A DNA stretch of 39,894 nucleotides. It comes from Halieaceae bacterium UBA4452. GTDB lineage: Bacteria; Pseudomonadota; Gammaproteobacteria; Pseudomonadales; Halieaceae. The number at the start of each line of letters is the position of its first letter. Position 1 is the first letter of the stretch. Location: positions 42,892 through 82,785 of the forward strand of contig DGPA01000022.1 of NCBI GenBank assembly GCA_002389505.1. The letters are read 5' to 3'. Below, in pieces: positions 24,762 through 33,826 of the stretch. A model generated the notes under the pieces. It was not told the DNA's origin and did no database searches. It was given only the letters and a program-made list of their open reading frames with translations. The position numbers were made by a program, and so were the translations under genes.

Positions 24762-26345
24762 ATGAATGGAGCAGAGACCCTCATTCGCGCGCTCGCTGAT
24801 GCTGGCGTTAGTGTCTGCTTTGCCAATCCGGGCACCTCAGAAATGCAACTCGTGGCCGCTATTGACGGAGAACCGCGAATGCGGGCCATCTTGGGACTCT
24901 TCGAAGGCGTGGTCACGGGCGCCGCAGATGGTTACGCTCGAATGGCCGATAAGCCCGCGCTCACGCTGTTACATTTAGGTCCGGGCTTTGGCAATGGCAG
25001 TGCCAATTTACACAATGCCAAGCGCGCGCATTCGCCGATCATCAATATGATTGGTGATCATGCTACCTACCACAGAGAATACGACGCACCGCTCACCTCA
25101 GACATTTACGCGTTCGCATCGCCGGTCTCCGATTGGATAGGTGAGTCGGATAGCCCCGAGCATTTGGCGGAGGTGGGTCTGCAAGCACTCGAGGCAGCTC
25201 GAGTGTATCCAGGCCAAATAGCCAGCTTTATTGTTCCTGCAGATCATGCTTGGCAACCCGCTCCTGCACATTCACGTCCACTTAACCCCACGGCCACACC
25301 GACTGTCAGCGAAGCGCTCATCGCCGAGGCCGCAGCAGCACTGCGCGACAACAGTGTGACAACACTCTTTCTCGGCGGCATGGCCCTGCGCAGCAATGCT
25401 TTGCGGCAAGCAGGACGTATAGCCGCCATCAGCGGTGCACGAATAATCACCGATACTTTTTTTACCCGCCTCGAGCGCGGTGAGGGTCGAGTACCGGTAG
25501 AACGATTACCTTATTTTGGTGAGCAAGCAGCGGACTACCTGAAAGATTTCGAGGCCATGGTCATTGTTGGCACAAAAGCGCCGGTATCGTTTTTTGCCTA
25601 CCCGGGCAAACCCAGCTATCTGGTGGCCGAGCAAACCGCCGTCATCGATTTGGCAGATCCACGCAGTGATGCCCTCGATGCCCTTACCCGCCTTGCAGAT
25701 GCCTTGGACGCACCCCTGGAGCCCGCATTGCTGCAGGTCCACGCCACGCATGCCCTCGAGCAGGGACCACTCACTATGATTGAAATGGGTAAGGTGCTAG
25801 CCAATCACCTACCTGAAAATACCATCGTTGCCGATGAGGGCACGACCAACAGTTTAGGCGCTTTTATGTTTACCGGATGCGCTCGCCATCATGACTGGTT
25901 AACCCTGACGGGTGGAGCCATCGGTATGGGATTACCACTGGCCTTAGGTGCCGCTATTGCCTGTCCCGATAGAAAGATCATTGCACTGCAAGCCGACGGC
26001 TCGGCTATGTATACGCCTCAGGCACTGTGGACTATGGTCCGTGAAAATACCGATGTTACCGTTATCCTGTTAAATAACAGCTCCTATGCCATTCTCAACA
26101 TTGAAATGCAGCGAGTGGGTGTTGCACACCCTAGCGATAAGGCCAAATCACTGTTAGACCTGTCTAACCCCACAATTGACTGGGTGAGTCTGGCCAGTGG
26201 CATGGGTATGCCCGCCAGTCGCGCAGACACGGTCGCAGAATTAGACAGGGCAATGGCCTCAGCTATGGCCCAGCGCGGTCCCAAGCTCATCGAAGTCATT
26301 CTGCCAGGATATGTCTATCCTTCATCGGCTGGCATCGACGGGTGA
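24762..26345 (+). CDS. Thiamine diphosphate-dependent enzyme, acetolactate synthase/benzoylformate decarboxylase-like
   Basis: The 527-residue protein has the three-domain ThDP fold: an N-terminal PYR domain with the activating Glu48 (GLFEGVVTGAADGYARM), a central NAD/FAD-like domain (LFLGGMALRSNALRQAGRIAA), and a C-terminal PP domain with ADGSAMYTPQ (411-420) running to ILLNNSSYAI (436-445), the metal-ThDP motif DG...NN. It lacks the FAD-binding features and small-subunit neighbour (ilvH) of true acetohydroxyacid synthase, so a decarboxylase or carboligase acting on a 2-oxo acid or acyl-CoA is more likely. It is cytosolic. It is divergent from the racemase and followed by the RND genes after 139 bp. 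Substrate cannot be read from sequence. Confidence 0.87.
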   Translation: MNGAETLIRALADAGVSVCFANPGTSEMQLVAAIDGEPRMRAILGLFEGVVTGAADGYARMADKPALTLLHLGPGFGNGSANLHNAKRAHSPIINMIGDHATYHREYDAPLTSDIYAFASPVSDWIGESDSPEHLAEVGLQALEAARVYPGQIASFIVPADHAWQPAPAHSRPLNPTATPTVSEALIAEAAAALRDNSVTTLFLGGMALRSNALRQAGRIAAISGARIITDTFFTRLERGEGRVPVERLPYFGEQAADYLKDFEAMVIVGTKAPVSFFAYPGKPSYLVAEQTAVIDLADPRSDALDALTRLADALDAPLEPALLQVHATHALEQGPLTMIEMGKVLANHLPENTIVADEGTTNSLGAFMFTGCARHHDWLTLTGGAIGMGLPLALGAAIACPDRKIIALQADGSAMYTPQALWTMVRENTDVTVILLNNSSYAILNIEMQRVGVAHPSDKAKSLLDLSNPTIDWVSLASGMGMPASRADTVAELDRAMASAMAQRGPKLIEVILPGYVYPSSAGIDG

Positions 26346-26375
26346 CTGGCGCAAACCCTCGATACGCCTTAGACA

Positions 26376-26418
26376 ACGCTAAACCTAAGCCCTTAAATTC
26401 AAGGAAAATACTTAGCGT
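26376..26418. promoter_or_regulatory. Nested palindrome upstream of the RND efflux operon
   Basis: ACGCTAA at 26376-26382 is exactly inverted as TTAGCGT at 26412-26418. Nested almost symmetrically inside (8 and 7 bp away) is CCTTAAATTCAAGG at 26391-26404, itself a near-perfect dyad. It lies 66 bp before the membrane-fusion gene. It may be an operator for an unlinked TetR-like repressor; as RNA it could also fold as a long hairpin after the ThDP-enzyme gene, but no T-run follows. Confidence 0.45.
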
Positions 26419-26484
26419 CAGTTCGGATTGCGAGTAAACTAAGCGGCCATCCTTGACATCATTCACCGATCAACAGGAAATAAA

Positions 26485-27642
26485 ATGTTTTTTACTCACA
26501 CCGCTCGTGTGCCCATGAGATATATCGTCAGATCGATAAGATGCCGCGCCATACTCCCGGCGGCATTACTGGCTGTCATGGCGGGATGTGCCGATGATGC
26601 CACCGACACTGGCAATAGTTATCGCCGTGTGAGCCGTAGCGTTAGCGTGATCGCTATACCAGCTCAATTAGAGACCTTGACCGAGTCGGTGACCGCAGTG
26701 GGTACCGCGAGGGCCCTGCACAGCGCCACCCTGTATCCAGAAACCGCGGGCTTTGTCACGGGCATTTCTTTTCTACCCGACGTGCCGGTCAATGCTGGAG
26801 ATAGTCTCCTTCAACTTGATGATCGTGATGAGCGCCTAGCATTGAGGCTTGCACACGTGGTACTTGCCGATGCTGAGCGAGTCGTTGAGCGCTATACCTC
26901 GGTCAATCGCGAGGACGCCAATATTGCCCAAAGCCAAATTGATACCGCAATAGCCGCCGTAGATGCCGCAGGTATTGCCGTCGAGCAGGCTGAACTCGCG
27001 CTTTCCAGGCGGCAGATGACCGCACCATTCGATGGTCGTGCAGGCATCAGCGATATCGATGTGGGTGATCGAATAGATACCAGCACGCTGGTGACCACGC
27101 TTGACGACAGACAGACCCTACTGATTAATTTCATGTTGCCCGAAATATTTATTGGTCAAGTGGTTAACGGCACTCCAGTATCTGTTCAGCTTTGGAATAG
27201 TGGCCGACCCGCCTTCGCCGGTGAAGTCATTGCCGTTGATTCACGTATTGGCAGCGCTTCGAGAGCCTTTACGGTTAGAGCGTCGATCAATAATACGCAC
27301 GACCGCTTTCGACCGGGAATGGCTTTTGAAATGACGATTGACGCGTCCCGGGGCGAATTTATTGCTGTCCCTGACGTTGCCGTCCAGTGGGGTGCCGATG
27401 GGGCCTATGTTTGGGTGGCTGTTAACGGCAAGGCCGAGCGTCGAGACATCCGGCTGATCAAACGATTGCCCAACCGCTTACTGATTGAGGGAGACGTAGA
27501 ACCGGGGGCACTTGTGGTAGCCGAAGGTATCCAAGCCGTACGCAATGGCGTCACCCTGAACCTAATGGATCCTTTAGCCATTGGCACTGCGAGCGCGATG
27601 CCAGTATCTAACACTAACAAGCAAAGCACTGATGAAGCTTAA
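26485..27642 (+). CDS. RND efflux periplasmic adaptor (membrane fusion protein), lipoprotein
   Basis: The 385-residue protein has a type II-like signal with lipobox VMAGC (Cys35), so it is probably anchored to the inner membrane by lipid. It then shows the HlyD/AcrA order: barrel and lipoyl half (SVTAVGTARALHSATLYPETAGFV), a short alpha-hairpin (about 115-170), lipoyl return (MTAPFDGRAGISDIDVGDRID), beta-barrel (FRPGMAFEMTI) and membrane-proximal domain. ATG 26485 has AGGA about 8 nt upstream; Met11 or later would shorten the signal only. Its last 11 bases overlap the next gene, the RND pump, so the two are coupled. It bridges the pump to an outer-membrane channel not encoded here. Confidence 0.92.
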   Translation: MFFTHTARVPMRYIVRSIRCRAILPAALLAVMAGCADDATDTGNSYRRVSRSVSVIAIPAQLETLTESVTAVGTARALHSATLYPETAGFVTGISFLPDVPVNAGDSLLQLDDRDERLALRLAHVVLADAERVVERYTSVNREDANIAQSQIDTAIAAVDAAGIAVEQAELALSRRQMTAPFDGRAGISDIDVGDRIDTSTLVTTLDDRQTLLINFMLPEIFIGQVVNGTPVSVQLWNSGRPAFAGEVIAVDSRIGSASRAFTVRASINNTHDRFRPGMAFEMTIDASRGEFIAVPDVAVQWGADGAYVWVAVNGKAERRDIRLIKRLPNRLLIEGDVEPGALVVAEGIQAVRNGVTLNLMDPLAIGTASAMPVSNTNKQSTDEA

Positions 27643-30600
27643 ATTATTGAGCAATTGGCGCGGTGGACTTCCTGAATTGGGCGTCAAGCGCCCATGGTTA
27701 GTTGTTGTGATAAATCTCTTGATTGTCATGGCCGGTATAGCCGCATTGTTGGCGGTAGAAGTGCGTGAATTACCCGACGTTGATAGACCCATCGTCAGTG
27801 TGCGTGCACTACTACCGGGTGCCTCTCCCGAAACGATGGATGCTGAAGTGACTCGGATTCTAGAATCGGCGGTTGCCCGCGTATCGGGAGTGAAATCAAT
27901 TAACTCCGCCAGCGAAGAAAATAGCGCTCGCATAAGTATCGAGTTTCGACCCAACAGCGACGTCGATAAAGCCGCTGCCGATGTCCGTGAAGCGATCAGT
28001 CGCGTTCAGCGCGATTTGCCTGATAATGTTGAGCAATTGTCGGTATTCAAAGCCGATCAAGACGCCCAAGAAATTGTTCAGATTGGAGTAACCAGCACTG
28101 TTTACGATGAGCAAGCGCTGGCGCGGCTGATTGAACAAGACATCGTACCGCTTTTTATCGCCTTGCCGGGAGTCGCTGATGTGCCCTTATTTGGCAGCCG
28201 CTCTCGAGTCTTGCGTATTATTCTTGACCCCCTGCGCTTGACCAGCTATGAACTGACAGTCGCCGACGTCACCGAGGTGCTCAGAGGTGCACCCCTTGAT
28301 ATTCCTGCGGGCAGTTTCCGTGCCGGTGAACAACAGTTGCTGGTAAGAGCCGATGCGGCAGTCACTAAGGAAGCCGATATTGGCGCTCTGGTGATCCGTG
28401 ACGACATACGCATACAGGATGTCGCTCACGTCACTTTCTCCCCCGCCGACACCAGAAGCATTGTTCGTTTAAATGGTCAACAAGTGGTGGGCATGGGAGT
28501 GGTCCGCCAAGCAGGATCCAATACTATCGAGATTTCAGATGGTATCCATGAGGCCATCGATAAGATCAATCAACGCTTTGAGAACATCACCCTGACAGTG
28601 ATTGCCGACGAATCTGTTTTTATCCGGGGCGCAGTTAAAGAAGTGATAAAAACATTAGCCTTCGCCATTTTGGTGGTCATTGCGGTCATACGATTATTTT
28701 CCGGATCGATGCGAATCACACTGATTCCCGCTATCGCCATGCCAGTTTCGCTCCTCGGCACATTGGCTGTCGGCTGGGCTATAGGGTTCTCCATCAATAT
28801 TCTGACCCTGTTGGCATTGGTATTAGCCACCGGTCTCATTGTCGATGACGCCATTGTCGTCCTAGAGAGTGTTCAGCGTCGTCGAGCTGAGGGTCTCGGA
28901 TCAAGTGCGGCCGCGGTGGTGGGTACTCGTCGGGTCTTTTTTGCAGTGCTGGCAACCACTGCGGTTTTAGTGGCGGTCTTCATACCTATTGCTTTTCTGC
29001 CCGGGACAGCTGGCCGCTTATTTAGAGAATTCGGACTTATTCTTGCGGTGGCGGTGGCCATCTCGTCCTTTGTCGCCCTAAGCATTGTACCTGCGGCAAT
29101 GGCTAGGCTGGGCCCCTATGAGCCACGTGCGCGTAGTGTCGATGGACTCGGTGTGGCTCTCGTTGCCTTTTATGATGCCTCCTTAGGCTGGGTGATGTCG
29201 CGTCCCTGGTTAAGTTTAGTCGTATCTATTGCCGCGGCGCTAGCAGCGGGAAGCCTGTACACACAACTTGACCGAGAGCTTCTGCCCCCTGAGGATCGTG
29301 GATCTATCCCTATATTTTCAAGCGGCCCTGATGGCGTCGGTTTGTCTTATGCGGAACGACAAGGCGACAGCATGGAGAATGTGCTGCTACCGCTCATGGA
29401 TAACGGCGAAATCGAATCGCTGTATACCATCGTTGGCCGCTGGGATCCTAATATCGTCTTCATCAAGGCGCGGCTGGCGCCCTGGCATGAACGCGAGCGT
29501 TCGCAGCAAGCGATTGCGGCAGAGCTAAAACCCCTTTTCGCCAACATACCGGGTATGTCGATACGAATATTTAGTGCCAACTCTTTAGGGTTACGAGGTG
29601 CCTCTGGGGGAGGCATTAGCCTGGCATTACTGGGCACCGACTACAATGACATTTTCGCGGCGGCACGGGACTATGCCAATGCGATTCGTGAACGACTCGA
29701 CACGGTCAGTGGTCCCAGAATCAATTATCAACCCAGTCAACCTCAACTTTCCGTCAAAGTTGATCGACAGCGCGCTTCCGATCTCAATGTATCTCTCGAC
29801 AGTATTGCCCAGACACTCAAAGTTATGGTGGATGGTGTCGAAATAGTCGATCTCAACGTCGACGATCAAACAGTGCCCATTATATTGGAGGCGGGGAGCG
29901 ACAAAATTAATGATCCAGGCGACTTAGTTAATCTTTATGTCCGCACCGTCACCGGCGAACTCATCCCTCTCTCCAGCGTGGTAACCCTAGAAGAGCGAGG
30001 CGTGGCGGGTCAACTTGATCGGCGTGCTCAACGACGCGCCATTGACATCAGTGTAGAAGTGAATCCAAACGTCGCAATGCAAACCGCTGTTGACGACTTA
30101 CTGGCGCTGGCGGAAGAGGTCTTGCCCTCTACCATTTCGGTGATTACTCGAGGCGAAGCTGCGGCCCTCGATGAAACGACTCGAGATACACTCATCACCT
30201 ATGGGTTCGCGCTGCTGATTGTATTTCTTGTTCTAGTCGCCCAATTTGAAAGTCTGGCGTCAGCAGCCGTCATTATGACCATTGTCCCTTTTGGGTTAGC
30301 GGCTGCAATTTTCGCTTTGTTCCTGACAGGAACCTCGCTCAATATTTACTCTCAGGTTGGCTTAGTGATGCTCATCGGTCTCATTGCCAAAAATGGAATC
30401 TTGCTGGTGGAATTTGCCGACCAATTGAGAGACGAAGGGCATAGCGTTCGCGATGCCATTGCCGGTGCGGCACACGCCCGACTACGACCTATTGCTATGA
30501 CCTTAGTCTCTACCATTTTCGGCGCCCTGCCTCTTATTATTGCCACCGGCCCCGGAGCGGAAGCGCGCGCAGCCGTGGGCTGGGTAGTCTTTGGCGGTTT

Positions 30601-30751
30601 GGGCATGGCGGCGCTGTTTACTCTGTATTTGACGCCGGTGATATACCTGGGCCTTGCGCGTTTTGCGAAGCCACGTGCCGCGGCTAAACAACGTTTAGAA
30701 GCTGAGTTGGATCAAATTGATTCAGATTTTATTGACCCGCATCAGAACTAA
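27632..30751 (+). CDS. RND-family multidrug efflux permease (AcrB/MexF-like, HAE1)
   Basis: The 1039-residue inner-membrane pump starts at ATG 27632 inside the adaptor gene. It shows the RND twofold repeat: first helix after the short cytosolic start (PWLVVVINLLIVMAGIAALL), porter domain (IVSVRALLPGASPETMDAEVTRILESA), then helices with the proton-relay Asp405-Asp406 (GLIVDDAIVV) and, in the second half, Lys920 (GLIAKNGILLVEFADQ), matching AcrB Asp407/Asp408/Lys940. All proton-path residues are kept, so it should be active. The pump exports drugs, solvents or lipophilic metabolites. No TolC-like gene or regulator is adjacent, and a terminator follows. Substrates unknown. Confidence 0.95.
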   Translation: MKLKLLSNWRGGLPELGVKRPWLVVVINLLIVMAGIAALLAVEVRELPDVDRPIVSVRALLPGASPETMDAEVTRILESAVARVSGVKSINSASEENSARISIEFRPNSDVDKAAADVREAISRVQRDLPDNVEQLSVFKADQDAQEIVQIGVTSTVYDEQALARLIEQDIVPLFIALPGVADVPLFGSRSRVLRIILDPLRLTSYELTVADVTEVLRGAPLDIPAGSFRAGEQQLLVRADAAVTKEADIGALVIRDDIRIQDVAHVTFSPADTRSIVRLNGQQVVGMGVVRQAGSNTIEISDGIHEAIDKINQRFENITLTVIADESVFIRGAVKEVIKTLAFAILVVIAVIRLFSGSMRITLIPAIAMPVSLLGTLAVGWAIGFSINILTLLALVLATGLIVDDAIVVLESVQRRRAEGLGSSAAAVVGTRRVFFAVLATTAVLVAVFIPIAFLPGTAGRLFREFGLILAVAVAISSFVALSIVPAAMARLGPYEPRARSVDGLGVALVAFYDASLGWVMSRPWLSLVVSIAAALAAGSLYTQLDRELLPPEDRGSIPIFSSGPDGVGLSYAERQGDSMENVLLPLMDNGEIESLYTIVGRWDPNIVFIKARLAPWHERERSQQAIAAELKPLFANIPGMSIRIFSANSLGLRGASGGGISLALLGTDYNDIFAAARDYANAIRERLDTVSGPRINYQPSQPQLSVKVDRQRASDLNVSLDSIAQTLKVMVDGVEIVDLNVDDQTVPIILEAGSDKINDPGDLVNLYVRTVTGELIPLSSVVTLEERGVAGQLDRRAQRRAIDISVEVNPNVAMQTAVDDLLALAEEVLPSTISVITRGEAAALDETTRDTLITYGFALLIVFLVLVAQFESLASAAVIMTIVPFGLAAAIFALFLTGTSLNIYSQVGLVMLIGLIAKNGILLVEFADQLRDEGHSVRDAIAGAAHARLRPIAMTLVSTIFGALPLIIATGPGAEARAAVGWVVFGGLGMAALFTLYLTPVIYLGLARFAKPRAAAKQRLEAELDQIDSDFIDPHQN

Positions 30752-30778
30752 TGGCGTCCTAGTAACCGCCGTTTTTTT
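30750..30778 (+). terminator. Intrinsic terminator of the RND operon
   Basis: AATGGCG at 30750-30756 pairs with CGCCGTT at 30767-30773 (one G-U pair) over a 10-nt loop, and is followed directly by a T-run to 30778. The stem begins within the pump's stop codon. Confidence 0.6.
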
Positions 30779-30794
30779 GCGCATGCCGGTAACA

Positions 30795-30825
30795 GCTAAC
30801 GGCGCCCTGTCTAAGCGCCGTTAGC
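30795..30825. repeat. Perfect 11-bp inverted repeat at convergent gene ends
   Basis: GCTAACGGCGC at 30795-30805 is inverted exactly as GCGCCGTTAGC at 30815-30825 with a 9-nt loop. It includes the YedK stop codon. Neither strand has a T-run just after it, so its role may be 3'-end stabilisation or Rho-assisted termination. Its left arm is also complementary to CGCCGTT at 30767-30773 within the RND terminator, so the two structures are mutually exclusive. Confidence 0.7.
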
Positions 30826-31474
30826 CGTCGCCAAAAAGGTCCTGGGTAGTTACAGGTTCCGCTGCCGCAGGTAGTTCAACGGCCTCTGTTAATGCGAAGG
30901 CATTCTCCGAAGGGTTATTCACCGCCTGGCTTACAGGGTGACAGCATACCGACCGGGTAATGGCACTGGCAAAGAGGTCATGGCCAGCTAACCAGTGCGC
31001 AACCGCGCGCGACTCCAGTAATACTGGCTGGCGATGGTGGATGTGGGCAATGTTTTCATGGGCGCTGCGGGTAACAATTGCGGCACCGCTGGTCGGGTTA
31101 TAAATGCCCGCAAAATATAATAACTCCCCCGCTTTGTGATGATACCAAGGCACCTTCTTAACCTCACCCTTGGCCTCACCGCGCTTAACGTCACTCCGCT
31201 GCCATTCATACCAACCATCGGCCAGAAACACGCAGCGCTTCGCCCCGCGAAATGACGGTTTTTCTCGCAAGGTTTCTGAGCGGGCATTCGTCAAATGCAT
31301 GGGCGACTTGGCCCATGAAGGGGAATAGTCCCAAGCCATCATCACCGGGGTTTGCAGCTCATTGAGCAGCAACACCTCTGACTGAGGTGCGATATTAAAG
31401 CGATCCTCTGTCTGCAAGCCCAGTTCGGCAAGTTCCGGATGCTGACTGACCGCAAGAGAGTAACGTCCGCACAT
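30821..31474 (-). CDS. yedK: SOS response-associated peptidase / HMCES (YedK) family protein
   Basis: From ATG 31474 the 217-residue protein begins MCGRYSL, where Cys2, exposed after Met removal, forms the thiazolidine cross-link to abasic sites in single-stranded DNA. Other conserved residues are in place: Asn63 (TNARSET), Glu90 (LADGWYEWQ) and His146 (AHIHHRQP), corresponding to Asn75, Glu105 and His160 in E. coli. Length is close to E. coli YedK (222). Upstream in-frame codons to 31561 must not be used because they would bury Cys2. No LexA-type CTGT-N8-ACAG box is seen upstream; TTGACA on the minus strand at about 31535 is a possible -35 without a good -10. Confidence 0.95.
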   Translation of the reverse strand: MCGRYSLAVSQHPELAELGLQTEDRFNIAPQSEVLLLNELQTPVMMAWDYSPSWAKSPMHLTNARSETLREKPSFRGAKRCVFLADGWYEWQRSDVKRGEAKGEVKKVPWYHHKAGELLYFAGIYNPTSGAAIVTRSAHENIAHIHHRQPVLLESRAVAHWLAGHDLFASAITRSVCCHPVSQAVNNPSENAFALTEAVELPAAAEPVTTQDLFGDG

Positions 31475-31559
31475 AATGATTATCGACGTAGCGAAAAGAT
31501 CCTTTTTGTCATTGAATGCGTGTTGGGTCAATACCCTGTCAATGCAGCACCCATCAGGC

Positions 31560-31585
31560 AAAAAAAAGCGCGCTCGCGCCCGCTT
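31560..31585 (-). terminator. Intrinsic terminator of the thiolase/FadJ-like operon
   Basis: On the minus strand a stem AAGCG/CGCTT plus an inner GC/GC pair block, separated by one G-G mismatch and capped by a GCGA (GNRA-type) tetraloop, occupies 31566-31585 and runs into eight T residues (31567-31560). It stands 60 bp after the FadJ-like stop codon and would isolate yedK from the operon upstream. Confidence 0.78.
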
Positions 31586-31645
31586 GACTCAGTCACTGAC
31601 CGTCACGCTTAAAGCACCCGCGAAACGGCTTCTCAGCTCAACGGT

Positions 31646-33793
31646 TTAAGCAAACAGCTCTCCTGCAGCCAGCTTTTCAGCGACGATCCCGGGTGCATGA
31701 AAGCGATCGCCATAGGCGGCCGCTAGTTCATCACATCGCGCAGTAAACTGCGCTAGACCATAGGTGTTGACGAACTGAATTAAACCACCCGTCCAGACCG
31801 GCGCACCAATCCCCATAATCGAACCAATATTGCCGTCAGCCACGGTACGCAGAACGTTGGTTTCAAGACACTTGAGCGCTTCAATCACTTGACGGAACAG
31901 TAAGCGATCCCTAATGTCCTGATCAGCAATAGCGACCTCGGGTTTATAGAAAAGATCGTATAAACCAGGCCAGATCGTTTTGCTGCCATCCTCCCGGTAC
32001 TCGTAAAACCCGCCGCCGTGGTAGCGACCGCCGCGACCATGATCATTGATCATGGTACTCACGACTCCTCGGGTCACGCTGCCATCACCCCACTTATCGC
32101 GCACACCCATCTCGGCCCAGGTTTCGTCAGCTTTCCGGTTTAGCTCAAGACTGACCTCATCAAACACAGCCAAAGGCCCGACTGGCATACCCACTGCCTT
32201 ACCCAGATTGTCAATTTTTACCGGATGCAGGCCTTCGCTCAGCAAACGAGTCCCTTCGTCGATGTACGTGCCAAAGGTTCGAGACGTAAAAAAGCCCAGC
32301 GAATCATTGACCACGATGGGGGTTTTGCGAATTTGTTTGGTGTAATCAAAGGCCTTCGCTAACGCCGCATCACTGGTTTTTTCGCCCACGATAATTTCTA
32401 CCAGTGGCATTTTATCGACGGGGGAGAAGAAATGAATGCCAATAAAGTTCTCGGCGTTCTTACTTGCCTCTGCCAACTCGGTGATGGGTAGCGTCGACGT
32501 ATTGGAACCCCAGACACCGCCCTCCGCCAGATACGGCTCTAGCTCTTCGGTTATTTGGTGCTTGAGTTTAATATTCTCAAATACGGCCTCAATAATAAGG
32601 TCACAGCCGGACAACGCGTCGTTATCGGCAGTAGGGGTAATCAACGCTAACACCGCGCCCGCCTTCTCCTCGTTCATGCGACCCTTAGCCACACGCTTAT
32701 TCAGAAGCTGCTCGCTGTAGGCTTTACCCTTGTCTGCCGCTTCCTGCGAGATATCCTTGAGCACCACCTCAATGCCGGCCATGGCAGAGACATAAGCGAT
32801 GCCCTGCCCCATCATACCGGCTCCCAAAATACCCACCTTTTTAGTGACTTGTGGCTCGATATTTTTGGGTCGCGATGCGCCACCATTGACTTGATTCATC
32901 TGGAAGAAGAACGCGGTAATCATATTCTTGGCAACGGCGGTCTGGGCCAATGCCGTAAAGTTGCGACTCTCTATACGCATGGCGGTGTCAAAATCGACTC
33001 GTAGCGCTGAGGTGGCCACATCTAATATTTTTGAGGGCGCAGGCATAAGTCCGCGTGTTTTCTGGTAGAGCATGGCTGTCGCCGCAGGCAACATTTGCGC
33101 CACTTGCGGGTTGTTCGCATTACCACCTGGAATTTTATAGCCCTGGGTGTCCCAAGGCTGGACACTGGCGGCCTCGTTGTCGCTGTTCTCTACCAGCCAA
33201 GCCTTCGCCCGCGGTAGCAGCTCATCGAGGCTGCTGACCGTTTCGTGAATCAGACCTGCCTGCTGAGCTTTCGATGGCGCAACACGTTTGCCTTCAATGA
33301 GGTACTCATTAGCACCCATCAAGCCCATCAAATAAATGCCTTTAACGACGCCACCGCCGCCAGGGAGAAGCCCCAATGTGACCTCAGGGAAGCCGATTTG
33401 AACCGCCTTACTATCCCAGGCAATCCGATAATTACAGGCGAGGGCTAATTCCAAACCGCCGCCCAGTGCCGCTCCGTTAATCGCGGCAACAAAGGGCACC
33501 GGCATTTTTTCCATCCGCCGAAAAATGGCCTTGATGGCCTCAACGTTATTGAAAAAATCCTCTGCATTTTCAGGAGTGGCTTGGACCAATGTTTTAAGAT
33601 CGCCGCCCGCAAAAAAAGTACTTTTAGCGGACGTAAGTATCACACCTTTTAAATCATTCTCGGCTTCGAGTTTCGATACTGCCTCTTCGAGTAAAGGCTG
33701 GAATGCAGGGCTCATTGAATTTACCGGCCCCTCCATGTCCATGGTGATGGTGACGACACCGTCAGCGTCTTTATCGTAATTAAATCCGTTCAT
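31646..33793 (-). CDS. Fatty-acid oxidation multifunctional protein (enoyl-CoA hydratase / 3-hydroxyacyl-CoA dehydrogenase, FadB/FadJ-like)
   Basis: The 715-residue protein joins two enzymes. The N-terminal crotonase domain has FFAGGDLKTL (60-69), GAALGGGLELAL with Glu115, and FPEVTLGLLPGGGG with Glu137, the two catalytic glutamates of hydratases. From about residue 318 an NAD-binding domain follows (VGILGAGMMGQG, 320-331) with catalytic His454 (GIHFFSPVDKMPLVEII) and two C-terminal 3HCDH domains. It hydrates enoyl-CoA and oxidises L-3-hydroxyacyl-CoA. Length equals E. coli FadJ. The thiolase gene is directly upstream (33-bp gap), the fadI-fadJ order. AAAGGA precedes the ATG by about 11 nt. 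Confidence 0.95.
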   Translation of the reverse strand: MNGFNYDKDADGVVTITMDMEGPVNSMSPAFQPLLEEAVSKLEAENDLKGVILTSAKSTFFAGGDLKTLVQATPENAEDFFNNVEAIKAIFRRMEKMPVPFVAAINGAALGGGLELALACNYRIAWDSKAVQIGFPEVTLGLLPGGGGVVKGIYLMGLMGANEYLIEGKRVAPSKAQQAGLIHETVSSLDELLPRAKAWLVENSDNEAASVQPWDTQGYKIPGGNANNPQVAQMLPAATAMLYQKTRGLMPAPSKILDVATSALRVDFDTAMRIESRNFTALAQTAVAKNMITAFFFQMNQVNGGASRPKNIEPQVTKKVGILGAGMMGQGIAYVSAMAGIEVVLKDISQEAADKGKAYSEQLLNKRVAKGRMNEEKAGAVLALITPTADNDALSGCDLIIEAVFENIKLKHQITEELEPYLAEGGVWGSNTSTLPITELAEASKNAENFIGIHFFSPVDKMPLVEIIVGEKTSDAALAKAFDYTKQIRKTPIVVNDSLGFFTSRTFGTYIDEGTRLLSEGLHPVKIDNLGKAVGMPVGPLAVFDEVSLELNRKADETWAEMGVRDKWGDGSVTRGVVSTMINDHGRGGRYHGGGFYEYREDGSKTIWPGLYDLFYKPEVAIADQDIRDRLLFRQVIEALKCLETNVLRTVADGNIGSIMGIGAPVWTGGLIQFVNTYGLAQFTARCDELAAAYGDRFHAPGIVAEKLAAGELFA

Positions 33794-33826
33794 TGTCTAT
33801 TCAATCCTTTGTTGTGTAGCCCCGGC

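Noticed and set aside
31475..31561. LexA box upstream of yedK
   Set aside because: CTGT occurs (in CCCTGTCAATG) but is not followed by ACAG after 8 bp.
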